64,000 bases of DNA from Ctena decussata (Eukaryota; Mollusca; Bivalvia; Lucinida; Lucinidae), in the NCBI GenBank assembly GCA_963989385.1, contig OZ022502.1:54491454-54555453 (forward strand). The letters are read 5' to 3'. The notes under the pieces were generated by a model. That model was given only the letters and a program-made list of their open reading frames with translations, did no database searches and had not been told where the DNA came from. The translations under genes were made by a program, and so were the position numbers. Positions 33,211 through 46,000 of the stretch are shown one piece after another; positions within the stretch are counted from its first letter, which is position 1, and every line of letters starts with the position of its first letter.

Positions 33211-33582
33211 ACATAGTGTAAAGAGCAGCATCACAAAATATAGCTGACAGAGTTTTAAACTCACAAATATATAAAAAAATATTCAAAATGTATAATAAAA
33301 AAATATTAATTGTAAACAATAATGACGATTTAAAAAAAAACTCAAGAAAATAACCCAGTCACCACAAACACACTATACAAATGCAGACCATGGTCAAGTG
33401 GTTAGAGAAATTAGCTTTGGTGAGAAAAAGCCCCACCAACTGTCTACCTTTTCAATGAAAGGTGAAGGTTTCCATTAGCCTTGTGTCAGACAGAGGGTTG
33501 TGAGAGTCCCACTGTCTCTCAGGCACAACATATGGAGCCCAACCCTCTCCTTTTCCTGTTTTGGAATAGTTAATGTTACATC

Positions 33583-34300
33583 ACATTGTCAGTTGTAGTA
33601 GACAGTAAACTGCAGCACATGTCATTGTTGCAGTAAAAGTATTCTGCAGCAAATTATTATTGCAGTAGACAGTGTGCGACGTCCGAGCTGCAGATAGTCC
33701 ACTGTAGCGCATGCCATTGTTGTAGTAGAGTACACTGTAGTGCATATCATTTTGCAGTAGACAGATGTAAGTGATGCAGTACGTTAGTGTAACTGTTACA
33801 GTAGAAAATGTGCAAAGTCAGTGTTGCAGAAGATAGTTCATGACTGAACCAGTGTTGCAGTAGACAGTGAACAGTAGTTCATTTGCAGTAGCTAGAATGA
33901 TGTAGTGCATTTTCGAAGTCAATATTGCAGTGGATAGTACACAGCAGCAGATGTGGGAGGTCAGTGTTGCATAAGATTATCATTGTTGCAGCAGACAGTA
34001 CACTGTAGTGCATATCATAGCTGCAGTGGTTAGTACACTGTAGAGCGCGTCATTGCTGCAGTAGGCAGAACATTGGAGTTCATGCCATTGTTGCAGTACA
34101 GTGCATTGTAGCACATTTCATTGCTACAGCAGATAATACACTGTAGGGCATGTCATTGCTGCAGTAGACAGTGTGTGATATCAGAGATGCAGTAGACAGT
34201 ATAATGTGGCGCATGTCATTGTTGCAAAAGACACGGTGCGATGTCAGTGTTGCAGAAGACAGTTAATGATAAAATCAGTGTTGCAGAAGTTAGTATATGC
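33583..34300. repeat. Degenerate minisatellite with GTTGCAGTAGACAGT phrases
   Basis: About 20 imperfect units of roughly 30-45 bp built from TTGCAGTAGACAGT, ACACTGTAG and GCATGTCATTG. Unit length and sequence vary, so an old array. A chance link to a gene is not seen. Confidence 0.75.
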
Positions 34301-34322
34301 TGAAAACATCAGATAGGAAAAG

Positions 34323-35250
34323 TACGAGGGGCATTCAGAAAGTTTTGCAAATGGCGTAATTTCTCGGTAGCCACCATAAAGACAGAACTTCTGATTTCAA
34401 AAACACATAAAGCTATGATATGCGTAGAGAATTCTGCAAACACGGTGTTTTTTAAAAAAAAAAAAAAAAAAAACGCATTTTTAACTTCTTTGAAAGAAGT
34501 ATACCCGAAAGACACTGCAGAATTATACTTTAGTAGGTTGTAATTTAGATATCAGCAGTCTTTGATTTTTTATCTTTGTTAGTTAAAGACAATGCCCAGG
34601 CAATGTTGTCTTGTAAATATCGTGGAAATTATTTTTAATCTAGGTTCCATACAGGCCCGGGAATATGGATTATCCGTACTTTATGTACATGTAGTAGCAA
34701 ATTCTCCATTTCTACTAAAATTAAATGTTTTTGTAATGAATTCAAGTGTATTAGTGATCAAAATCTTCGTAGCAAGAGCATTTACACGGGTCAACAAAAA
34801 CCTGTCAATAAATTCAAATTAATGCCAAAACTAGAGCCTCTACAAGCTTTCAAAAATGATGTAAACGTATATTTCAATAACGTCATAAGAACTGCGCATT
34901 GCTTTGCAAGGAATAAATCGGCAACAGTTACCATCCTTCTTACTTTTGTTTGGATATTGTAGGAAACGATGGACAAGCAATGGGCAAAGATTAATTTCGT
35001 ATTTACATTGATATTTGACTTGAATGCCTAACATTGAAAACGATTTTACATATGAAATTAGCCCAGTGGTATGACTGGGACCTATTAGAATGCGTTGTAA
35101 GTCAATAAGAAAAGGTTTCTTTGTATAATGTTTGGTATCATTGTAAAGACAAAATGTAGTGTTTTCAATATATGCATTGCATTTTTACCCAAGCGTGCCT
35201 CTAAACAATGCTATCAGGCCATTTGCAAAACTTTTCGAACGCCCCTCGTA
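34323..35250. mobile_element. Mariner-type miniature element (928 bp)
   Basis: 33-bp inverted ends TACGAGGGGCATTCAGAAAG...GCAAATGGC and complement (35218-35250), few mismatches. The TACGAGGGGCRTTC end is typical of mariner elements, and TA at both ends fits a TA target. The interior has no transposase frame; a 20-base A run lies near 34450. Non-autonomous. Confidence 0.82.
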
Positions 35251-35892
35251 TGCCATGTTTGACTATTCAGGATAATTGTGGTAACTCCAGCAAACTGTTA
35301 ATAACATTCAGTTGACTTTTTCTGACACGAATGACAACTATTGCTTATCAGCGTTCCAGTATTCCAGTACAGAAAGACGAAAAATCCTGTTGACCTAACA
35401 CAGACATGACTCAATATCACAGCATTACTTTGATACCACGTCCACCTCGAAATATTATGACACCCTTAAACTGCAAGTTTTTTTTTGTAGCAAAGAAAGT
35501 GATGATAGAAATAGACATGACTTTTTCAACCAGCTGTTCTTTCTTATTGGAATCTCTGTGTCAGCCATAAGACAAGAATAGATACCATATGGCATGTGAA
35601 AACAGAAAAGAATGATCAGCCTGCACAGACACGCAATTTAGTCAGTATTCCTTTTTAGCAGCAACACTCCGGGAAATATTTGATCAGGCTGTACTGATGC
35701 ACAGATGATCCTATCCTGGACGTGTCTCCTATTGTTTTATGTGTTAAATTGCAGATGCATTTGACAGAAGTATAGAATGTTTCAATAAGTTTTTCAAATG
35801 AAAAATGAATAATTATATGATAGAGGGCTTAGCACAAGATGGCAGCTAAGACACATTTCACTGACACTGAGAAAAATGCCAAATCATACTTT

Positions 35893-35923
<31 letters not shown>

Positions 35924-37080
35924 AAGTAATGGTACTAAACATTTTGTGTCTGAAATGCCATGAATTTCGCACAATTATTTGTCATTTTACCTCAAAAATT
36001 GAAATATTTGCCAAAAGCATTAATGCAAGAAAGTGGCTGGTAGCCTAACTTATCCACATTCTTGTACTAAATGGAATGATAAGAATTTTGAACTTCAGAG
36101 GTACAAACTAGGTTTTCTAAATTGAATACTTGTTATTTTGACTATTTGGATTGTTTTCAGGAAAGAAACTATTTCCTGGCTTTGACAAATTAAAAAAATC
36201 TGTAAATAGATCTCGTGTGGATTAAGCACCCTTCTTTCACTCAACTTGGACTTAGCACCGGCTAAAATTGAACGTGTTATCAACCTATCTTGAGCCACAC
36301 TGTAAATTAAATAACGAGAAATTATTCGAGAATTCTAAAATTACAATCAATCCAATTCCGATCAAAAGTGGACTTTAAATAGTAACCTTCTTGCAGTAAC
36401 ACCTTTAATTATACACAGATAATGTAAGCGACTTACACACGGTGGTAACGTTAATAACTATCTGGTCACCATAATTCAAACTGATTATCAGGCTTGGTTC
36501 TAGAAGATGCATCTGACTAACCAAAACGGGATAAAACATGCATAAGGCTATAGAATCTATGAAAAAGGGGTGTTTTAGACAGGTACTGTAATCATGTCAA
36601 AGGTTAGCATGATGAGACGAGCTGTCAAAGGCACCCTGTAAACCAGGTTGCCTTGAGTCAGTTTGACAAAATTTCAATACGCACCTGCGTGTTTGCCTAT
36701 AGGCAGCTACGCCCTTCAAGAAACGTGAACTTTTGATGACTTAAGGCATATCAGTGTTTTGCACCATTTATGAATAAAAAAAGCAATTGCAAAATAAATG
36801 ATAATGGAAAAGAAAGGAAAACCTAACAAAAAATAGAATGTCATAAGTGAACAAATGAATGAATCCCATAATTTTGCAACAGGACATCCACAGAGCAAGG
36901 CATAATAATTTTGTATGAACATGTTGTCAGACAGCAATTAAGATAACTATACAGTTACACTCGTATATGTTAACATTATTAATTCAGACAATTCTGAACC
37001 AGCATTTGTAAGAGAAGTAAATATTTTGTATAGGAATGAAGCTAATATATGGAACTGAATGCAAATAGAGGCAATTAAAT
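35251..37080. other. Intergenic, no gene seen
   Basis: Contains a 26-base A run (35893-35918) and the hairpin-related fragment at 36660-36715. Otherwise unstructured. Confidence 0.4.
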
Positions 37081-37212
37081 TGCTAAATTTGTTAGAAATG
37101 TCTTCCATTCTAGGAGTCGTTACTTGCAAATGGGGCTTAACTTTATTGCTAAATTGGTTAGAAATGTCTTCCATTCTAGGAGTCCTGACTTGCAAATGGG
37201 GCTTAACTTTAT
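37081..37212 (+). repeat. 66-bp tandem duplication
   Basis: Two adjacent copies (37081-37146, 37147-37212) with TTAGAAATGTCTTCCATTCT and GCAAATGGGGCTTAACTTTA. Because 66 is a multiple of three, short frames on both strands show a 22-residue repeat; I do not regard these as genes. Confidence 0.9.
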
Positions 37213-38791
37213 TGTCTGACAGCTTTTCAGTTAACTATGACGTTGGTAATTTTCTTTTGTTACTTTAAAACACAAAAATATTGAGCGTATTCAGCTGTGT
37301 CTACTACACTCATATACGTGGATTGCTGATATCAGTTTGCTAAAATTTGGACTGTATAAATTTATGTAATATACCAATAACAATCAGGCTTGGAAGACAC
37401 AGCAGAATAATCAAAGTCAATTGCACTGTACAATTGGCCCTTATTATCCCGAGGCACATGATGCTCAAAATCTCAAAAAAAAATTCTGCTATATGCTAAG
37501 ATCTCACAAAAAACGCCTAAAATCAGAAAAGAAGTTAATTCTAAAAAGCTAAAGCCACAAAGCAAGCCAAACAGCACAATGCTGATGAAAACAGTCTTCT
37601 CACTATTTAACTTAAACAATAACAGTATCTCGAAGACTCGTGGTTGTTAATTTGACACAAACAATTCAGTACAGACATGGTATCAAAGTAGTTTCAGACC
37701 GTCTATCAATGTTTCCCAGCAGGCACACCGTCGAATCAACATTGATTTAACATAATGACGATGAATCAATGTTAATTCAATGTGGGTTGTTTCTTTGTAT
37801 GATGAAATATTGTTGGCTTCATTATAAGCATGTATAAAGCAGAATAATAACTGAATTTATTCAACAGCATGTAGCCATATTTCTACAAGTCAGTAGCCAA
37901 AAACCTATGCATTATTAACACAGTTTTACAAAACAATCTAAAATTACAACAAAATGGGGTAGCTTTGTTTCAGTTCTGTTCTAAACAGATTCCAGTGAGT
38001 TGAACTGTATACAAACAAATGAAGCTGTTTGAGTTTAAAGTGTTGTTACCACAATCAGCCATTGTTAACGTAGAAAAAAATAGAAATAAATATGCACCAT
38101 TTGCAGACCATATGGACTTTGAATAATATAATTTAAAATAATTTTTGTACAAATTAAGTTGAAACAACGTAGTCTGACCCACTGTCTTATGAATGTATTC
38201 ATTGCTCTTATAGCAATTCATTTATGATTTTCATTTTCTTCTTCGTATTAAGTTTCTGTTTATAGCAGTTTGCCATTGATGCGTAATAAAACATACTTTA
38301 GATGATTTGCTTGCAAAACGGGTATTACAGTTGCAAACATTATAATTTGAAAGATAAAGTCAGAGCTATCGCCAAAAAAAATCTGATGCACATTAATAAA
38401 GCTGTTTTCACAGAAGTGAAGCAAACCGTCCATAAGATGGTTGAGGAGTTTGAATTATTTCTGCAAATCAGTTTTCATTTCTTTGGTTCTGGAGAAAAAC
38501 AAAGACAAAAACCTCTTTACTTCGAAAGAATGTGAGTTTTCATGAGTTTGATTTTTCATGCTCAACTAAAACAGTGTTGCCTGGCTACTGAAATAATTCC
38601 CTTTTCCAGATATGGCAGAAATTGAATAAACTAACATATCACTTGTAACCATAGGTAGAAGTTTGCAATGGATGCAAGACAAAAATAAAAAGACAAATGG
38701 TAGGCACAGAAAATGAAACAATTGACATGACCATTTTATGTTCTATTTTATGTACTATATATATCACCCCTGGTTAACTATGTATATACAC
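37213..38791. other. Intergenic, no gene seen
   Basis: A 77-codon frame at 38302-38535 has mixed polar and hydrophobic composition and a GTGAGT-like donor after it, but no recognisable family and no partner exons. Confidence 0.35.
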
Positions 38792-38875
38792 GGGCTGTTA
38801 CCAAACGAAAAAGGGCTGTTACCAAATGAAAAAGGGCTGTTACCAAACGAAAAAGGGCTGTTACCAAATGCAAAA
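38792..38875 (+). repeat. Four-copy 21-bp minisatellite
   Basis: GGGCTGTTACCAAAYGAAAAA four times, with Y alternating C, T, C, T. The alternation implies the array grew by doubling a 42-bp pair. Confidence 0.95.
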
Positions 38876-39260
38876 GAGTTATAGTTCCCAAACGACATGG
38901 TTATTGTGGCTAAACAAATCTGATCATAGTTTACCAGGTGTGTAAATGAAACAGTATAAACATTATTACATTTGTTTTTGTCAAAGCATGGAAACTGTAA
39001 CTGCTACGTTTTTCGTACTTGTTCTACGCCTGGTTTGATACATGGTATGTATACTTTTGAAAGTCACGTTTTGTCCAAAATCACACACCATATTCCCTTC
39101 ATCATATATACCCGTAACCGTCAAGTTGATTTCAATGACATAGTTTCAAGCATAAAATGCGGATATCGAAAGGTAAGCTGCTGACTTTCCAAAATATGAA
39201 TTAAGGAGTCACTTCAGAATCCATGAATTTATAAATATCTAGTTTAATCCGCTCTTCTTC

Positions 39261-39266
39261 TTTATT
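39261..39266 (-). terminator. Possible IAP polyadenylation signal
   Basis: TTTATT on the + strand reads AATAAA on the - strand, about 580 bases after the stop codon. It is the nearest canonical hexamer I see downstream. Weak evidence by itself. Confidence 0.35.
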
Positions 39267-39666
39267 TTTTCGCGTAAATCATTAAAAATTTCTCTTGCTT
39301 AAAGCAGAAAATCGGGGGGATTTATGCTTTTATATACCATGCTGTACAGGTTAACCGAAAAAATAAGTAACAAACTTTCGCTGAAGTAACAATAAACCAG
39401 GAAACTTTTTGCAAACTTAAACTTTTATAGAAATAGTTAACTCTTAAAAGGAGTGGTAAGTTGCAGGATTTCTAATCTTCATTCTATTTTCTTGTGTATT
39501 TCGAAAAAGAATAAATATCAAACAACCTCACAGGCACGCTGCTGATACAACAACAGTGAAAAGATGAATTTTTGAAATTAACCAGTAAAGCATTTATATG
39601 TTGCATAAATCCACCATCCTGTCCTCTCCCCCCCCCCCCCTAACCCACCCCTCCCCACGCCCCTTC

Positions 39667-39805
39667 CATAGGGTTTCGGCGCGCTTATCAGGAACCAAGA
39701 CCATAGATAAAAAATCTGCTGGAAACATCTGCTGGAAACAAACATTCTCTGGTATATCTTTAACCAACGTTTTTGGTTACTGATCAGCGCGTCGAACCCC
39801 TATGG
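39667..39805. repeat. Inverted repeat in the IAP 3' region
   Basis: Arms at about 39667-39691 (CCATAGGGTTTCGGCGCGCT) and 39780-39805 (its near complement, AGCGCGTCGAACCCCTATGG) with about 88 bases between. Looks like a small foldback insertion downstream of the stop. A run of 13 C lies just left of it, about 39629-39641. Confidence 0.6.
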
Positions 39806-39822
39806 ACCCTCCGCACTGGCAC

Positions 39823-39849
39823 GATACCCTGCCACCATGGCAGGGTATC
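39823..39849 (-). promoter_or_regulatory. Perfect hairpin directly after the IAP stop codon
   Basis: A 12-bp perfect inverted repeat (GATACCCTGCCA / TGGCAGGGTATC) with a 3-base loop. In the mRNA the stem begins with the final G of the UAG stop. No function is known to me for such a hairpin in IAP genes; it may be a chance palindrome or an end of the foldback repeat in this 3' region. Confidence 0.5.
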
Positions 39850-40075
39850 TAGGACATGAATGCTTTAACCATTCCTTTGACCATTCCTCTGCAAATTGGG
39901 CACTTTTTCATCGCAGGAGCACATTCTGCACACGTTACTAAATGTCCACAAGGCAAAAACACAATGGAAACTGGTTTATCTAAACATACTTTGCAAATGG
40001 TCTGCTCTTTGAGTTTCTGATTTTCCGCTTTGATCTTAGATGTATCTCTGGATGCATGGGACGTTCCGGTTGCTC
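39849..40075 (-). CDS. IAP last exon (RING domain)
   Basis: Acceptor GATTTTTACAG; about 30 residues including [12 protein letters not shown], then a C3HC4 RING ([36 protein letters not shown]) and the C-terminal [10 protein letters not shown] before TAG. The hydrophobic C-terminal tail of IAP RINGs is needed for dimerisation and E3 activity and is intact. Confidence 0.95.
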
Positions 40076-43000
40076 CTGTAAAAATCATGCATTATGTGAC
40101 GTAATTACAAGAATTGGCGGAAGACAATGAAACACAACTTACGAAAGCTTGACTTTAACAAGCACAAGTTTAATATGGACAATATCGGCCAAGTGAAATA
40201 AGATTAGCTGCAGAGTAAGAATAAACAGTTATCCCACGAAAAAATCAATCCTCTAAAATATTGTCACAGTGTGACAATATCAATGAACTGTGAAAAAATG
40301 TCACAGTGATATAGAAGTGATATGAGGTCGGTAATTGTATCTGAATGTACCATTACACCAAGTATAAAAAATCAATGAAATAGTGTGAGGTATTGGCCTT
40401 TATCATATACTTTCACTAGTATTGCCCTTGATACCAGGTATTTGGCTCAACCATTATAGCCCTGTCAGGAAGTGCTGTCCAGCCCTGTTGTCCAAAAGTC
40501 GCGTGTGGGGCCGAGATCACCTCACGTGAAGGGCGGAACAGAAATATCTCAGCCCTTGTATCGGCCCTAAAATTTGGTGCCAGTGTCAAGTATTGTTGCC
40601 GACGTCATCAAAATAATTCAGGGGGCTAAAAGACGTCTGCCGCCATGTTCTATTGCCGCACGTTGACTGGTTGAAAGTGGACACGCAAAGGCTGTGTAGT
40701 TTGTTCTAACACCAGAAAACCATTCTCGGTATGATTATTTTGTAATTTGAGCCATTTACAATTAAAATACCTAACAATTTATTTGCGTTTTCTTGATATT
40801 ATGCTCACTTGTACTTCCAGCTGAAAGAAAACATGGCGGCGCGGCTCATCATCCATGACCTTCCGACTCGACCACCTTCATGTTATGTCATCCAATAAAA
40901 AGAGAAAAACAGACAAATTTTATTGGAACAAAAATTATTGCAATACATCTTACAGAGGTTCATTTTCTATATGAAAGTATATGATAAAAAGATCATAACA
41001 CGGTTGTTTTGATCCCAGCCCTGATCTCAGCCCGAGTTGAAGGTATCGGCCCGAGCCCGAAGGACGAGGGCTGATACCGTCCGAGGACCGAGATCAGGAA
41101 TGGGGTCAAAACAACCGTGTAATAATCTCTATAAACCATTGGACCATGAAATGTAGGTCACACTGATCTACAATTAGTTTGAGCTAACTCACAGTGTCAG
41201 CCCAGTGCAATAACCCGAGTAATGATGCAAATACTTCAGTTTTCAATGCAATACCAGTTAGTATGACTTAAAAACTAATGACAACTAGAGGTGGCAGTAA
41301 GCATGGCTTACTAAATACCCCCGCCTTTAACAGTTAGGCATGTAGCTTTGTCATCTAAGTTTTACATTTACACAGCATACATGTTATGACAACTAACAAG
41401 TGCATATCTATATACCAATATGTGTTCACATACTTAATATCAGTCAAACGGTTTAGGAGAAGTAGCGACGACAAACTCTGTTTCTGAAGACTACAAAGGG
41501 GCATAACAAAGCTGGAAAACCCTTGTGAGAAAAACTGAACAATATGTGTCAACTCTTTCCTTCTCCAGTATCTATGCACCAAATCTGAATAAAATGGAAG
41601 TGAAAATGGCCAAATAAACCTTCAAAATAGGGCAACATATAAAAAGGGACATTACTCATGCAAAAAGTGTCAATTTTTTAAATCAAAACTTTAATGCACA
41701 TCTTCATACCAATATGTGTTCACCTATTTAATTTCAAGAAAATCCGTCAAGTGGTCTTGCAGGAGTAGAGATAACCAACTTTTCTTATGAAAACTACAAA
41801 GGGACATAACTCATCTTACACACTGACTCCTTTGATCTCTGTAAGTTTATATTTCACGTAAACACCTGCATGCTTTTCTATACCACCTAGCGGATGGGTG
41901 GTTTAGGTTACACTTCACTGGAGGAGGTTGTTCACCGTGAACAACCTACCTCCAGCGAAGCGATTAATCCTGCTTAGCACATGCAAAACAGAATTTATCC
42001 CAAACACGCGAAAAAGGAAACTAACGTATCTGAGACCAATGATTACTCTAACCAGTCTGCGATGCGCTGACTGTGCGCCTAAAGATGTCTTCGGATTCAT
42101 ATTTGTGGATGCTCCGACCAGACTGCGCGGATGCACATGCTGGTTTGAGCCTTTTTGGCGATGAGCACCTTTCTGCGTGTCACATCGCAATTGTATATGA
42201 GACTTGGCACTCGTAAACCAGAAATAAGCTGTATATTCTTGTCTGCCGTTTCAATAGCTGGATGATGTGAAAATTGACGTCCTTTTCAACAGTATTTCAG
42301 TCATATCAGGATGACAGAAGGTGGTAATGAAAGGCTGTGGGAACGGGAACCTCGTTTATGGCTGACAAGGTTTATGCCTCCAGCGGGAATCGAAATCGGG
42401 GCCGCTAGATCAGTTGGTCAGAGCTTAACCCACTAAGCTATCCACAATTTGCAAAAGATCAGAATTCAATACGGAAAGGCCCATAGAGCGAACTGATCTT
42501 AACATTTTTTTTTCTTTTGTTTCTCCAGTCCGACAACCTCATTATAGCTAAAGAACATGGGCAAAAGTGATGTCTACGCATTTGCACTACCTGATCTTTA
42601 GCCACCTTTCATCAGTTTAAAAAGCCCCGGTGGCTCAGTGGGTTTAGCCCTGGCCTGCTGATATAGCCGTCCCATGTTCGACCCTGGCTGTAGAAGGGAA
42701 TCTTTTCAATCAGAAACGGGGTCCCATTGCACACAGCCTTTCATTGTCGTCTACCCATCGTCCTGATATGACTGAAATACTGATGAAAAGGACGTAAAAC
42801 CACAAGTGATCCATCCTTCCATCCATCATTTAAAGATAAATTCAATCTGCGAAAAACGGATACTCTTCTCTGTTCGTACAAATCACAACTGTAGGTAACA
42901 CTTGATCGGCTGTTGATAGTTTTTTTTTCTGTTTATGCAAGATACTGTTTGCAAATTCTCGTAAACAATAAATATTAGCCGCGACACGAGAAAACCAACA

Positions 43001-46000
43001 AAGTGGTTGTGCGCCCAGCGCACTCAGATCAGTCTGGGCGTCCGCCCAGTCTGCACAGACACTTCGCTAAGCAGTTCAAGGATAGCTAAGGGTCTAAACT
43101 ACCTCCATGCGGACAGCGAAGACTCTGATCTGAGTCTGCGCTGTGCGCACAACCACATTGTTGATTTTCTCGTGTCGCGGCTCATATATTAAAAATGCTG
43201 GTGCTCCTCATTACAACTTACTCTGCAAGACTGTTCTAATAACGGCCAATGAGGAGCCACAGTCATCGTTTCTAATGAAGAAAACGGCAAACCATCAACT
43301 CTGTCATTCTACAACTGTATTGGCCGAGACCTTATAATCCAGAGGTCGCAAGCTCGAGTCCGGCCTAGATCCTAATTCTTCCTTAAGCGATGGTTTACCT
43401 CACCCTGATTCTCATGATCATTTCCTCGTGTTTTCTAGCTCGGGTTCGAACCTGACTGGCAAAATAATTCTTTACAATCGTAAATGGAGTTCCATTGCAC
43501 ATAACCTTTCATTATTACTGTACCCTCTCATTGTCCTGTATAGCTTAAATAATGTTGAAAATGATGTAAAATCGCGTCATCCATCCATCCGTCCAGTTTC
43601 CCAATAAACTGTGTCAGAGATATTATTTTACAAATATTTATTTTCGTATTTCTCAAAGAAAACCTATGTTGTGGCGCATAAGAACCATTTCGGAGGGACG
43701 ATTCTAATAAGGGATCACAACTTAGTTTTCTTATGGAGAAATTCTGATAATTATTCCTAGATTATCCTATCTTTAGCACTGTATTAAGCCTCATATGAGA
43801 TACTATACGTGTACAATAAACAGAAAAATTCAAATAAAGCATTTTACCTGCCTATCCGATCTGCGACTGCATTCTCTAAACATGTACTCAAGTACTGTCA
43901 ATGTTGCTATTCGGTGTGTAAGTCGGATATCGACCTTGTCCTCGATGTTCATCCAGTGGAAAGACCTGCACGTGCGTATCGAAACACCTCCCGCGCTCCG
44001 CGCGGTCGGTGTCTCGGATCCGCACGTGCAGGTCTTCCCACTGGATGAACACCTCGGACAAGGTCGATATCCTATACAGGAAAACCTTTCCGGAAAACTG
44101 AACAATATGTATCAACTATTTTCTTATGTTGCATCTAGTAACCAAATTTGAATAAAATTGAAGCAAAAATGGCAAAAATCCTATAAAATAGAGCAATATA
44201 TATCAAAAAGGGGCTTAACTCAGGCAAAAAGGGGCAGAATTTAAAATTAAAACCTTAATGCAATCGTCATATTGATATGTGTTCACCTACTTAATTCCAA
44301 GAAAAACTGACAAACCATCTAGGAGGGGTTGCGATAACAACCTTTTTCTACAGAAAATACAAAGGGGCATAACTCCACAATAAAACCTTCCAGGAAAAAA
44401 GAAAAATATGTATCAACTACTTTCTTATGCTGCATCCATGGACAAAATTTGAAACAACTTGGAGCAAAAATGGCAAAAACCCTATACAATAGGGCAAAAA
44501 ATATCAAAAAGGGGCAAAACTCATGCAGAAAGGGGAAGAATTTCAATCAAACCCCTAATGCACATCTTCATACCAATATGTGTTCACATACTTAATTTCA
44601 AGAATATCCATCAAACCGTCTAGGAGGAGTTGCGATAACAAACTTTTTCTACGAAAAATACTAAGGGGCATAACTCCGCAATAAAAACCTTCCAGGAAAA
44701 ACTGAACAAGGGCTTCGCAAGCGGCGCATAATACGCCCGTTTTCATGTCATAAAGGAGTATGAAATGAACAAGATTGTTTACAAAAGGATGGATAGGCAG
44801 ACAAACAGGGGCAACCACTTTATAACTAATGATGGCAACATTATTCAAATATTTAACACATCAAATACTATGAGTATACCAAAAATCAGCTTCAAAGTTA
44901 TTGTGGCTCAAAAGTTGAGTAATGCCATAGTTGAACAAGGGAGATAATTCATAAACTAAATATACTAGATTCTTGGCTCTACTACATTCCCCTTACAAAA
45001 TCACACGTAGGGTTAAGGAATCACAGAGGAAACAGGAAATTTATGCAAGGGCAGATAATTCAGTAAGCCAGAGTTGTGGTTCTTGCTCGGGATACATTGC
45101 CCCATTATTATACATATTCCTACAAAGTTCCATTCTAATATTTCAAAAGGTTAAGGAGATATGGAGTGACTGAGAAATGCCTAAAATTACTTATCAAAGG
45201 GAAGTAACTCCAAAATGAAGAAAGGGGGAGCAACCATTCTTGTATGCCACACATCGTCTTGTGATCATGCACATTGCTATAAAGTTTCATCATGATATTC
45301 CAAACGGTTACAAAGTTAAGGTATGCACAAGATATGTATACACAAAAATAACCATAATCAACTAATGAAAGGGATGTAACTCTAAAATGAAGAAAGGGAG
45401 AGCAGCCATTTTTGTACGCGACACATCGTTGAGACTTCATACACATTGCTATGAAGTTTCATGAAGATATCCCAAACGGTTATCTAGTTATGGCGCGCAC
45501 AAGACTGGCAGGGAAAAAATTAATCAAAGGGGCATAACTTGGAAACTAAGGAAGGGGGAGCAACCACTTCTGTATGCGACACGTTCCCCCAACCTAATAC
45601 ATATTCCTACCAAATATCATGAAGAATATATCCCAAACGGTTAATGAGTTATGGAGCGCACAAGAATGTTTATGGACGGACGGACGGACGGACAGACGGA
45701 CAGCGCCATGACATAATACATCCGTTTTTTCAAAACGGGCGTATAAAAATATGTATCAACTATTTTCTTATGCTGCATCCATGGACAAAATTTGAAACAA
45801 ATTGGAGCAAAAATGGCAAAAACCTATAAAATAGGGCAAAAAATATCAAAAAGGGGAAAAACTCATGCAAAAAGGGGAAGAATTTAAAATCAAACCCTTA
45901 TTGCACATCTTCATACCAATATGTGTTCACATACTTAATTCCAAGAATATCCGTCAAACCCTCTAGGAGGAGTTGCGATAACAAACTTTTTCTACGAAAA

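Larger units (their letters stand above)
18187..39260. other. Intergenic region between the two convergent genes
   Basis: About 21 kb with no reading frame that matches a known protein family and no exon chain I could build on either strand. It is filled by the repeats and elements listed separately. Long non-coding RNA genes cannot be excluded. Confidence 0.6.

Noticed and set aside
36947..37268. Overlapping frames with a 22-residue repeat
   Set aside because: Explained by a 66-bp tandem duplication, whose length keeps any frame open; no protein family matches.
38302..38535. 77-codon frame on the + strand with a donor-like site after it
   Set aside because: No recognisable domain and no adjoining exon; could be reconsidered with transcript data.
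43795..44151. 118-codon frame and overlapping frames on the other strand
   Set aside because: They cross the 148-bp palindrome, which forces mirrored open frames on both strands.
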